A stretch of DNA of 8,895 nucleotides from Neptuniibacter sp. (GCA_024686055.1 JAIBDV010000098.1:1-8895); one strand, 5' to 3'. Shown: positions 1 through 5,854, counted from the stretch's first letter. A program made the numbers and translations. Notes: generated from the letters alone by a model not told the origin.

Positions 1-368
1 ATATCCTCCATCGGAATCACCTGAGCATAACCACCCCCGGCAGCCCCGCCTTTCATGCCAAAACAGGGGCCCAGACTGGGCTCACGCAGGCAGGCGGTGG
101 CCTGTTTACCGATCCGGTTCAGACCGTCGGTGAGGCCAACGGTAGTGGTGGTTTTACCTTCCCCGGCAGGGGTAGGGGTAATGGCTGTTACCAGAATCAG
201 CTTGCCATTAGGGCGCTTCTCCAGCGTGGCCAGATATTCAAGGTCAATCTTGGCCTTGTGCTTACCATAGGGGCTGACGGCGGTATCCGGGATGCCCAGC
301 TGGTCAGCGATCTGCTGAATGGGCTGAATCGGGGCGTTGCGGGCGATTTCAATATCACTCATCGTCAT
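1..368 (-). CDS. fhs: Formate--tetrahydrofolate ligase, N-terminal part (runs off left edge)
   Basis: Cytosolic one-carbon enzyme that makes 10-formyltetrahydrofolate from formate, tetrahydrofolate and ATP. The 122 codons visible are the N-terminal fifth or so of a protein normally near 555-560 residues. The family P-loop is clear: TPTPAGEGKTTT at residues 64-75, with K72 and T73 as the nucleotide-binding pair. It is followed by the family-typical REPSLGPCFGMKGGAAGGGY segment at 95-114. Two in-frame ATGs are possible (368 and 362). The first is preferred because AAAGG lies about 10-11 nt upstream of it; the mature proteins would differ only by Met-Thr. The gene points away from the plus-strand lipoprotein gene, with a 330-360 nt gap between them. 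I found no convincing sigma70 promoter for it. Identification is firm; only the exact start is open. Confidence 0.95.
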   Translation of the reverse strand, partial: MTMSDIEIARNAPIQPIQQIADQLGIPDTAVSPYGKHKAKIDLEYLATLEKRPNGKLILVTAITPTPAGEGKTTTTVGLTDGLNRIGKQATACLREPSLGPCFGMKGGAAGGGYAQVIPMED

Positions 369-445
369 ACGTCTGACTACCTTTAAGCGGGTACAAACCA
401 TAATTGGCAAAAAACAATGGGTGCGATGCGGCGTCATCGAAGCAT

Positions 446-466
446 TGACAATATCAGCTAATGTCA
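446..466. promoter_or_regulatory. Possible operator: TGACA-N11-TGTCA inverted repeat
   Basis: Perfect 5-bp inverted half-sites (446-450 and 462-466) separated by 11 bases, about 80-100 nt upstream of the fhs start. Spacing and symmetry would suit a dimeric regulator, but 5-bp arms arise often by chance and no regulator gene is nearby. Purely a suggestion. Confidence 0.15.
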
Positions 467-531
467 GAGGCGAGTAGTGTCCAGAGTCAAGGGCGCGTGG
501 TGGCTAGGCGCGGGGATTTTACGGTGGAGGC

Positions 532-567
532 TGGGCTCTACTGTGGGACCGGTGTCCTCACCGGGAA
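532..567 (+). repeat. Dispersed intergenic repeat, copy 1
   Basis: 36 bases identical to 1569-1604 in the same orientation. The core contains a hairpin CCGGTG-TCCT-CACCGG (549-564), so the RNA could form a 6-bp stem with a 4-nt loop. The 27-nt right part (541-567) recurs inverted with one substitution at 4544-4570. All three copies are intergenic, which fits a REP-like element family. Copy 1 sits on the fhs side of the A/T-rich lipoprotein gene. Confidence 0.85.
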
Positions 568-698
568 TGGGCTTGGTAGAGGCTGATTTATATCTGAGCC
601 TACATAGTAGGAGATAAGTGGTTATGAGAGATGATCGGTACGGAATGAACCTGTTCTATTCTTATTTGTTCCATTAAATAATAAAATAGGTAAAAATA

Positions 699-731
699 AT
701 GAAAAGTTCCACGACAACAGGGATCGTTTAA
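699..731 (+). CDS. Possible 10-codon leader ORF overlapping the lipoprotein start
   Basis: ATG at 699 opens a frame reading MKSSTTTGIV followed by TAA at 729-731. The last base of the stop is the first base of the lipoprotein ATG (TAATG), the classic geometry for translational coupling or reinitiation. A TAGG sequence (687-690) precedes it by about 8 nt and could act as ribosome binding site. The lipoprotein also has its own AGGGA at 719-723, inside this mini-ORF. No known leader-peptide signature, such as a run of one amino acid, is present apart from three consecutive Thr codons. Such a short frame could be chance. Confidence 0.3.
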   Translation: MKSSTTTGIV

Positions 732-1498
732 TGTACGAAAAATTAGCTAAAGTAGTAGTAATAGTTATCTTTAATCTTTTTATCTATGGGTGTGGATATG
801 AGATCACCAAAAAAAACTCACCTTATTCGGAGGCCCAGGAGTTTGTCAATTATGCTGAAAGTCAGTTCCGTTCCGGGAAAATTGATTTGACCGTAATGCT
901 GTTGTCAAGAGCATCGAAGATGAGTTATGGGCCTGGTTCTATATATGAACTGTACACTCGTGAACCAGCAGTGAAACAGTCAGTTAATAACTATTTTTCA
1001 TCTGTTCTGAATAATGGGTCTAGCTCTGAATTATTTAATAAAACTGCAGGGTATGCTAAAGATTTAACGGACGTTGGTCTGCTTGAATTAGACCCATACG
1101 TGATAAATGTAATGGACTCTCGTTTACTTTTCCAGTCTGAATTACGTTACAAAGTTACTAAGCTACGTCCTGAAGCAGAAAGCGTTAAAGTAAAGTGCAA
1201 GAATAATACGGAATGTAACAGGCTATCTGATTTGTCTCAGGTTTTTGTGTATAAACAATCGGATGAAAAAGTTCAGATTAAAACAGAGTATATTGTAGAA
1301 ACCTATCCGCCGACTAGAAACTATACTGTTGGAATGACCGTTTATCGTCTGCCTGGAAGTGGTCGTTTGGATGAAGTGATATCGCTGACTATACGATGCA
1401 AGCTACCTGACCGTCCGGTTCTTGCAGATGAATTAATTTGCCTTGAAAGAAAAAAGGGACTTTACGATTCCTTCAAAAAATTGAGCCATACCTTGTAA
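731..1498 (+). CDS. Hypothetical lipoprotein, unknown family, A/T-rich
   Basis: A 255-residue protein I do not recognise. The N-terminus looks like a lipoprotein signal: Lys4 and Lys7, a hydrophobic stretch (residues 8-19) and a lipobox-like IYGC ending at Cys21. It is therefore probably lipid-anchored in the inner or outer membrane and faces the periplasm; residue +2 is Gly. Residues 33-66 look helical and could form a small repeat-like helical hairpin (EAQEFVNYAESQFRSGK). The C-terminal half looks beta-rich and holds two Cys pairs (C156/C162 and C223/C237) that could form disulfides in the periplasm. The start is supported by AGGGA 7 nt upstream. Codon use is strongly A/T-ending, unlike all other genes in the window. 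The gene stands alone between two identical 36-bp direct repeats, which suggests recent acquisition. It converges with the antiporter gene. Coding status is likely; the function is unknown. Confidence 0.75.
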   Translation: MYEKLAKVVVIVIFNLFIYGCGYEITKKNSPYSEAQEFVNYAESQFRSGKIDLTVMLLSRASKMSYGPGSIYELYTREPAVKQSVNNYFSSVLNNGSSSELFNKTAGYAKDLTDVGLLELDPYVINVMDSRLLFQSELRYKVTKLRPEAESVKVKCKNNTECNRLSDLSQVFVYKQSDEKVQIKTEYIVETYPPTRNYTVGMTVYRLPGSGRLDEVISLTIRCKLPDRPVLADELICLERKKGLYDSFKKLSHTL

Positions 1499-1568
1499 TA
1501 CAGGAGCTTTACACTCGTTCCTGCGCTCCATGTGTGGTAATGCACAGGATTCTCGTACAGGGAAAAGT

Positions 1569-1604
1569 TGGGCTCTACTGTGGGACCGGTGTCCTCACCG
1601 GGAA
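1569..1604 (+). repeat. Dispersed intergenic repeat, copy 2
   Basis: Exact 36-base match to 532-567 in direct orientation, 1037 bases downstream. It contains the same CCGGTG/CACCGG hairpin. It lies 70 nt past the lipoprotein stop, so the pair brackets the A/T-rich segment. The bases outside the match diverge at once on both sides, which marks the element boundary or the recombination point. Confidence 0.85.
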
Positions 1605-1647
1605 GAACCCCGGCACTAACTATAAATGACATGAAAAGCTGTGCCCC

Positions 1648-1678
1648 TTGTAGCAGCCCGCGGAGCGGGCTGCTACAA
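1648..1678. terminator. Perfect 14-bp inverted repeat between convergent genes (terminator or REP-like)
   Basis: TTGTAGCAGCCCGC, a 3-base loop GGA, then the exact reverse complement. It begins 4 nt beyond the antiporter stop codon on the minus strand. Position between two convergent genes suits a bidirectional terminator. However, neither strand has a T-run after the stem, so it could instead be a REP-type element or a 3'-end-stabilising hairpin. The stem is certain; the role is inferred. Confidence 0.5.
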
Positions 1679-1682
1679 GATA

Positions 1683-3002
1683 TTAATGCGCGTCGCGTTT
1701 ACCACCTGGCCAGCCCAGCAGGATGGAGGCGATTGCAACGGCACCCAGCACCAGGCAGTAGTGGATGCTACCGGCCAGTGCTAATGGCGAGACGCTGGCG
1801 ATGGAGGAAGCCAGCAGGATCTGCGCCCCGTAGGGCAGCAGACCCTGTACCACACAGGAAAAAATGTCCATCAGGCTGGCGCTGCGGCGTGGGTCTACGC
1901 CGTAACGGCTGGCGATATCTTTAGCCAGTGCGCCGCTGATTACAATCGCTACCGTGTTGTTGGCGGTGGCGGCGTTGGTCAGCGCCACGGCGGTAGAGAT
2001 GCTCAGTTCACCGGCCCGTGGGGAAGGGCGCTGGTTGCTGTTGCGGTGGGCGATGCGGTTGATCAGATCAGCCAGGAAGTCCAGTCCGCCCTGTTTCTGC
2101 ATCATCGCGCCCAGGCCACCAATCAGCATCGACAGGATAAGAATCTCCTGCATATTGCTGTAGCCGGCGTAGATATCTTTGGCGAACTGCGCCACGTTGT
2201 AGTCCGCCAGCTGAGTCAGGCCAACCAGCCCCGCCAGCACAATACCGCCGAGCAGCACCAGCATCACATTCAGCCCGCTGACCGCCAGTACCAGCACCGC
2301 CAGGTACGGCAATACTTTAATAAGCTCGATCGGACCGGTGCTTTCTACCATGCCACTCGTGCCTTGAAAGTACAGCCAGACCAGCGTTAGCGCGGCGGCA
2401 GGGGCCGCAATCTTCAGGTTCATGCGGAATTTATCGCGCATCTCACAGCCCTGAGTTCGGGTCGCGGCGATGGTGGTATCGGAGATGATCGACAGGTTAT
2501 CACCAAACATCGCACCACCAACAACGGTGCCAATGGTCAGCAGGATCGGCAGCTCGGTCGCTTCCGTCAGGCCCACGGCAATTGGCGCAATCGCTGCCAC
2601 CGTACCCATAGATGTACCCATCGAGGTCGCAATCAGCGCGGTAATCACAAACAGACCCGGCAGCACCATGCCCGACGGCACCAGGTTCAGCCCCAGTGCC
2701 ACGGTGGCATCCACGCCGCCAATAGCTTTGCTGACACTGGCAAAGGCACCGGCCAGCAGGTAAATCAGCACCATGGTGATAATGGTGTTATCACCCACGC
2801 CACGGATAAAGGTATCAATACGCTCGTTCAGTGCGCCTTTGGCCAGCAACATGGCCAGCACGATCGCAGGCAGAATCGCCACCGGTGCGGAGATCTGATA
2901 GAAAGCAAAATCAACATTCTGACTCTGGTAGTACAGGCCGCTGCCAATAAACATGGCGAGGAACAGCAACAGGGGTAACAGCGCCAACGGGCGAGCGTTC
3001 AT
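1683..3002 (-). CDS. Na+/H+ antiporter, NhaC family
   Basis: Polytopic inner-membrane protein of 439 residues predicted to exchange Na+ for H+, serving sodium export and pH homeostasis. The hydrophobic segments cover nearly the whole length, as expected for roughly 10-12 helices. The family signature GDNLSIISDTTIAATRTQ (about residues 167-184) is present, with Asp/Asn/Ser positions likely to take part in ion binding. Further polar membrane motifs are SMGTSMGTVAAIAP (about 127-140) and TNAATANNTVAIV in the C-terminal half. Length is typical. The frame could open 10 codons earlier at a TTG (3032), but that site has no Shine-Dalgarno sequence. The ATG at 3002 has GGA 7 nt upstream and puts the first helix directly at the N-terminus. 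Other NhaC-like exchangers take malate/lactate or amino acids, so the substrate is not proven. It is expressed alone from the promoter at 3167-3195 after a long leader. Confidence 0.9.
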   Translation of the reverse strand: MNARPLALLPLLLFLAMFIGSGLYYQSQNVDFAFYQISAPVAILPAIVLAMLLAKGALNERIDTFIRGVGDNTIITMVLIYLLAGAFASVSKAIGGVDATVALGLNLVPSGMVLPGLFVITALIATSMGTSMGTVAAIAPIAVGLTEATELPILLTIGTVVGGAMFGDNLSIISDTTIAATRTQGCEMRDKFRMNLKIAAPAAALTLVWLYFQGTSGMVESTGPIELIKVLPYLAVLVLAVSGLNVMLVLLGGIVLAGLVGLTQLADYNVAQFAKDIYAGYSNMQEILILSMLIGGLGAMMQKQGGLDFLADLINRIAHRNSNQRPSPRAGELSISTAVALTNAATANNTVAIVISGALAKDIASRYGVDPRRSASLMDIFSCVVQGLLPYGAQILLASSIASVSPLALAGSIHYCLVLGAVAIASILLGWPGGKRDAH

Positions 3003-3160
3003 AGTGGTATCCAAACTGAAATTATCTGTCAAAGGGTCAATACAGAACGTAGCGTCACACAGGGCAGGTAGCCTGCCTGTGGCAGTGTGAGACGCCCGAT
3101 CGGCCAGCTCAGGCAGTATCTGAGCCGGGTGACTGCCGTTGTTATCAGGAGTGCAGCAGT
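3003..3160 (-). promoter_or_regulatory. Structured 5' leader of the antiporter gene; candidate cis-regulatory RNA
   Basis: The predicted transcript start near 3160 leaves about 158 untranslated bases before the ATG at 3002. Two stems are visible. One is a long imperfect hairpin at 3052-3095, with outer GCGTC/GACGC and inner GGCAGG/CCTGCC around a 3-base loop. The other is GCTCAG-N7-CTGAGC at 3107-3125. ACTGCC/GGCAGT (3132-3137 with 3112-3117, or with 3081-3086) offers mutually exclusive pairings. Alternative folds ahead of an ion-transport gene recall ion-sensing riboswitches such as the Li+-binding nhaA-I class. I do not recognise a specific riboswitch consensus, and the class is not claimed. 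Confidence 0.4.
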
Positions 3161-3166
3161 GCGCGC

Positions 3167-3195
3167 ATTCTAGTCTTTAGTCGTATATTGCTCAA
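3167..3195 (-). promoter_or_regulatory. Sigma70-type promoter of the antiporter gene
   Basis: On the minus strand, TTGAGC (3195-3190) and TAGAAT (3172-3167) are separated by exactly 17 bases. They match the consensus at 4/6 and 5/6 positions. A long A-tract just upstream (plus-strand T-runs at 3210-3217 and 3219-3227) could serve as an UP element. Transcription would begin near 3160. Confidence 0.6.
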
Positions 3196-3446
3196 CCGCA
3201 TTGAAGTGGTTTTTTTTATTTCTTTTTGGAATAAGAAGAAGGGTTGAGCTGGGGGTTGGTTATTTGGGGGAGCGTACTTTGTTCTGACTCGTTTCTGGCC
3301 GTTAAATAACAGGCCGATATTTTTAAACTTTTGGGCGGACGTTCGATGTCAATGCAGGCCAGGCCAGGCCAGGCTGCTTGCAGAGTTGCTCATGCAATGG
3401 GCTGCGCGGCTCCAGCTGATGCCGGAACCGCTATCATCCTTCGTGT
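3196..3446. other. Intergenic region upstream of the antiporter promoter and downstream of the HAD-like gene
   Basis: No gene is supported. Seen: AACCGC-ATTGAA-GTGGTT followed by T-rich DNA (3194-3229), which on the plus strand resembles an intrinsic terminator but more probably is the antiporter UP element. There is a near-palindrome at 3297-3315 (GGCCGTTA-AA-TAACAGGCC, one bulged A), followed on the plus strand by ATTTTT. Four tandem CAGGC units lie at 3355-3374, and a hairpin at 3406-3431 is listed separately. No plus-strand gene ends here, so plus-strand terminators would only make sense for an unannotated small RNA. Confidence 0.5.
3406..3431 (-). terminator. Hairpin after the HAD-like gene
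   Basis: On the minus strand, GCGGTTCC, a 10-base loop and GGAGCCGC form an 8-bp stem with one G-U pair, starting 15 nt after the stop codon. No T-run follows it. It may stabilise or end the transcript, but it is not a canonical intrinsic terminator. Confidence 0.35.
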
Positions 3447-4433
3447 TTACTGCTGGCTAACTCGCTGCAGTTTCGCGGCATTAGGGTCGGTCGCAATGGT
3501 GGACTGCAGTTGATGATGCAGCACCTGGCTGATCTTTTCCCAGCGACGTTTTGCGTTGTCCTGGTAGGTTTCTGCTTTCGGGCCTGTTGTCAGGGCTGCT
3601 TTATGTGCATCAAAGGCGTTGTAATGTAAAGCGCGCACCTGGTACTGTTGCTGGCCTGCAAATGCCTGGTAGATGTCATCGACATTCGCCTGGGTGTCAT
3701 CGATAAAGACAATGTTGCGGATTGGCAGCGCCGGGTTGTCTAGCTCGCTATTTTCGTAGCTCTCTAGCAGGCACTGCAACATGGTGCCCTTATTTTGTCC
3801 GGCGACATAGATTACCCCCTGCTGATAGTTAACACTCCGGGAGCCTGGAATATTACAGGGTGCATAGGGGCCGGGCAGGCTGGTTGTATTGCTGTCTTCC
3901 ATGATCAGCGAGTTACGTGAAATCAGCTGTGAAAAGCTACCGGTTTCAGCTGTTAATGCACTGAACTGGGCGGCTGTTGCGGAGGTTGTTTCATAGCCTC
4001 GGGCTGTTTCTACCAGCAGCCGCACGCCTTTGCTACTGAGATCATCCAGCACTTTTGGTACATCGGCTTCGGTGTACACCATGTTGTTGATGGCAAACAG
4101 CATGGTTGAAAGTTTCAGCAGTGTAGCTTCGTCTTTGGCAATCAGGTAGGGCGAGTTTTTGTCATTTTTTAACAAATCATCTTGCCATGCATACCAGGCC
4201 GGGCCACCCAGATACTGGCAGTGTTTTGGCTTGCTGCCTTCCGGACAGGGCATCATGGTGAGGGTGTCGTCGTCATCCATCACCACCAGTGTACCGGTGA
4301 GATCGCCCAGGTCGTTCACATGCTGGGCTAGCTCGGCAAAGCTGGATACCTGGTGGCGGGTGGCTTCGGCAGCGGCGAAAGATGTGGTGAGAGCGGCGGT
4401 CAGAGCGGCGGTTACGAGCAGTCGAGTATCCAT
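3447..4433 (-). CDS. Exported HAD-like protein, DUF2608 type
   Basis: A 328-residue protein with a Sec signal peptide: Arg4, hydrophobic residues 5-20, and an AxA-type cleavage site around residues 20-24. It therefore acts in the periplasm or beyond. HAD-superfamily motifs can be read in order: motif I as D53-x-D55-x-T57 in VVMDDDDTLTM; a motif II-like Thr143 in LVETARG; a candidate motif III Lys215 (NKGTMLQ); and motif IV as D245/D246 in IVFIDDTQANVDD. This arrangement matches the DUF2608 group of HAD-like proteins, which has no established substrate. The intact acidic motifs suggest a metal-dependent phosphatase is possible. Cys63, Cys72, Cys193 and Cys221 could form disulfides. The ATG is supported by AGGA 6 nt upstream. 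It is transcribed divergently from the RND pump operon, with repeat copy 3 between them; a functional link to the pump is not shown. Family assignment is from memory of motifs. Confidence 0.8.
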   Translation of the reverse strand: MDTRLLVTAALTAALTTSFAAAEATRHQVSSFAELAQHVNDLGDLTGTLVVMDDDDTLTMMPCPEGSKPKHCQYLGGPAWYAWQDDLLKNDKNSPYLIAKDEATLLKLSTMLFAINNMVYTEADVPKVLDDLSSKGVRLLVETARGYETTSATAAQFSALTAETGSFSQLISRNSLIMEDSNTTSLPGPYAPCNIPGSRSVNYQQGVIYVAGQNKGTMLQCLLESYENSELDNPALPIRNIVFIDDTQANVDDIYQAFAGQQQYQVRALHYNAFDAHKAALTTGPKAETYQDNAKRRWEKISQVLHHQLQSTIATDPNAAKLQRVSQQ

Positions 4434-4762
4434 ACGGGGTCCTGTTAATCCTGTTGGGCGGTATAGCCGTTTAGAATAACAGCCAATGGGTCAGGCGTCA
4501 GGGTCGTATTTGTCTGGTGGCTGTAGGGCCAGGAGAGCAGAGTTTCCCGGTGGGGACACCGGTCCCACAGGTAGTACAGGTATTGCAGGCCCCTGCAGGT
4601 GTTATTTATACGAGGTTAACCACCTGTTTACCTCCGGTAACCGATAGTGCTAGCCATTAATAGATGCGTATGTGGCTGAATGGAATCTGGTGCCGGTATA
4701 CTGGCCTGCGTCGTGACTTTTCAGACCGCCATCCGTGCGTTCACTCAAAGACAGGGAATCAG
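4434..4762. other. Divergent intergenic region between the HAD-like gene and the RND operon
   Basis: Must contain promoters for both flanking genes. It holds repeat copy 3 (4544-4570), a small palindrome TGCAGG-CC-CCTGCA (4584-4597), the self-complementary GGTTAACC (4614-4621), and TTACC-TCC-GGTAA (4629-4641), which might be a repressor site. TATACT at 4697-4702 is a fair -10 for the pump operon, but no matching -35 is present. The reading frame of the adaptor extends upstream to an ATG at 4664, but that part lacks signal-peptide character and is treated as untranslated. Confidence 0.5.
4544..4570 (-). repeat. Dispersed intergenic repeat, copy 3 (inverted)
   Basis: The reverse complement matches 541-567 and 1578-1604 at 26 of 27 bases. 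The one change (T to C) lies in the hairpin loop, so the CCGGTG/CACCGG stem is kept. The left 9 bases of the 36-base version are only loosely preserved here (CTAC followed by an extra C). It sits in the divergent gap before the RND operon. Confidence 0.75.
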
Positions 4763-5854
4763 ATGAACCGTTCCGTTTTATCCGCCGTAGCCATTGTGGC
4801 CGGGCTGGGTGCCTGGATGCTCTCCGGGCAGAATTCCGAAGCGCAAGATGCGCCTGAGCCGGTTAAAGACAGTAAAGCTGAATTGATGCAGGTGGAGGTG
4901 ATTCGCTCCCACGCCGCATCGGTACTGCGCACGGTGAGCGTACAGGGCCAGGTTGAAGCACTGCGCACGGTGAAGCTTAAAGCGGAAGTGGATGGCCGTG
5001 TGGAGTCGCTGCCGGTGGCGGAAGGCGCGCGGGTGAAAGCGGGGGCGCAGCTGATTCGGTTGGCGGAGGATTACCGGCCTGCTCAGCTGGTAGAGGCCCA
5101 GGCGCGGCTGAAGCAGCGCCAGAGTGATTTGCAGGCCAGCCAGAAGCTGCGCAAACGCGGGTTGCAGGCGGAGAACAAGATTGTTGCTGATCAGGCTGAG
5201 GTTGAAGCGGCCCGGGCGCAGCTGGCGCAGGTGCGCTACCAGCTGGCGCACACCCGGATTACCGCGCCTTTTGCCGGGGTGCTGAATCAACGCGATGTGG
5301 AAGTGGGTGATTTTGTTGAGCGAGGCGCTCAGGTGGCCGAGCTGGTGGACGACGAGCAGCTGATTGTGACCGGTCAGGTGCCGCAGCATTATGCCGGTTC
5401 ATTGCAGCTGGGCCAGGTGGTGGCGGTTGAGCTGGTGACGGGTAAAACGTTGCAGGGAGCGATCCGCTTTGTCTCGGCCACAGCAGAGGCCGCGACCCGT
5501 AGTTACCGGGTGGAAGTGGCGCTGGAGAACCCTGAACATCAGCGGCTGATCGGCCTCAGTGCCAGCCTGGTGCTGCCGCTTGCACAGCTGCAAGGCCATT
5601 GGGTACCCAGCTCAGTACTGGGGCTGGATGCAGGTGGGGCGTTGCAGGTGAAAACACTGGATGCCGATAACCGGGTGCTGGAGCGCACCGTCAGCCTGAT
5701 CCGTACGGATAAAGAGGGTTTCTGGGTGGGTGATCTGCCTGAGGACGTTACGCTGATCAGCGTCGGTCAGCACTTTGTCGGTGCCGGTGAGCAGGTCCGC
5801 CCGGTTCAGCCTGATCTGAAACAGGAGGCCACCGCTGATGCGAGCGCTCATTGA
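4763..5854 (+). CDS. RND efflux pump periplasmic adaptor (membrane fusion protein, HlyD/AcrA type)
   Basis: A 363-residue adaptor linking the inner-membrane permease to an outer-membrane channel. Residues 1-22 form an N-terminal hydrophobic anchor or signal peptide without a lipobox Cys. A split lipoyl-like domain is seen at about 70-101 (AEVDGRVESLPVAEGARVKAG) and 164-196 (TRITAPFAGVLNQRDVEVGD). Between them lies a short Ala/Gln/Arg-rich helical hairpin (about 105-163). Beta-barrel and membrane-proximal domains follow (about 197-345). The short hairpin and 363-residue length suit the smaller adaptors of this class. The start at 4763 is chosen because AGGG lies 6 nt upstream and it begins the signal-like segment; a longer frame from 4664 adds 33 unconvincing residues. 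The 3' end overlaps the permease gene by 17 nt, so the two form an operon. Substrates cannot be read from the sequence. Confidence 0.92.
   Translation: MNRSVLSAVAIVAGLGAWMLSGQNSEAQDAPEPVKDSKAELMQVEVIRSHAASVLRTVSVQGQVEALRTVKLKAEVDGRVESLPVAEGARVKAGAQLIRLAEDYRPAQLVEAQARLKQRQSDLQASQKLRKRGLQAENKIVADQAEVEAARAQLAQVRYQLAHTRITAPFAGVLNQRDVEVGDFVERGAQVAELVDDEQLIVTGQVPQHYAGSLQLGQVVAVELVTGKTLQGAIRFVSATAEAATRSYRVEVALENPEHQRLIGLSASLVLPLAQLQGHWVPSSVLGLDAGGALQVKTLDADNRVLERTVSLIRTDKEGFWVGDLPEDVTLISVGQHFVGAGEQVRPVQPDLKQEATADASAH
5823..5828 (+). promoter_or_regulatory. Strong Shine-Dalgarno sequence for the permease inside the adaptor gene
   Basis: AGGAGG, a full consensus, lies 9 nt before the permease ATG at 5838 and within the last codons of the adaptor. 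It fixes the permease start and suggests tightly coupled, efficient translation of both pump parts. Confidence 0.85.

Larger units (their letters stand above)
369..698. other. Intergenic region between fhs and the lipoprotein gene
   Basis: No protein gene is credible here. It must hold the fhs promoter (minus strand) and the lipoprotein promoter (plus strand), but neither has a clear -35/-10 pair. Seen directly: an inverted repeat TGACA-N11-TGTCA at 446-466; a G/C-rich stretch around 490-570 containing repeat copy 1; and then an abrupt shift to A/T-rich DNA from about 640 onward that continues into the lipoprotein gene. The shift in composition suggests the right part belongs with the lipoprotein gene rather than with fhs. 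Confidence 0.6.

Noticed and set aside
55..270. 71-residue plus-strand frame at the left edge
   Set aside because: Opposite the fhs coding region, with Pro/Ser/Val-rich shadow composition.
532..1604. The direct repeats as ends of a transposon or as a CRISPR-like array
   Set aside because: No transposase, no terminal inverted repeats and no short target duplication are visible, and only two copies flank a 1-kb segment; a REP-like repeat with recombination explains it better.
1568..1924. 118-residue plus-strand frame starting in repeat copy 2
   Set aside because: It runs through the perfect hairpin and antisense to the antiporter; composition is Arg/Pro/Trp-rich shadow.
3003..3032. TTG start giving a 10-residue longer antiporter
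   Set aside because: No Shine-Dalgarno sequence upstream, and the added residues are polar; ATG at 3002 places the first membrane helix at the N-terminus. Not excluded.
4664..4762. 33-codon N-terminal extension of the adaptor
   Set aside because: No signal-peptide character and no good ribosome binding site; the ATG at 4763 has AGGG 6 nt upstream and begins a proper hydrophobic leader.
4778..5389. 203-residue minus-strand frame opposite the adaptor
   Set aside because: His/Leu/Arg-rich antisense shadow of the adaptor; no family features.
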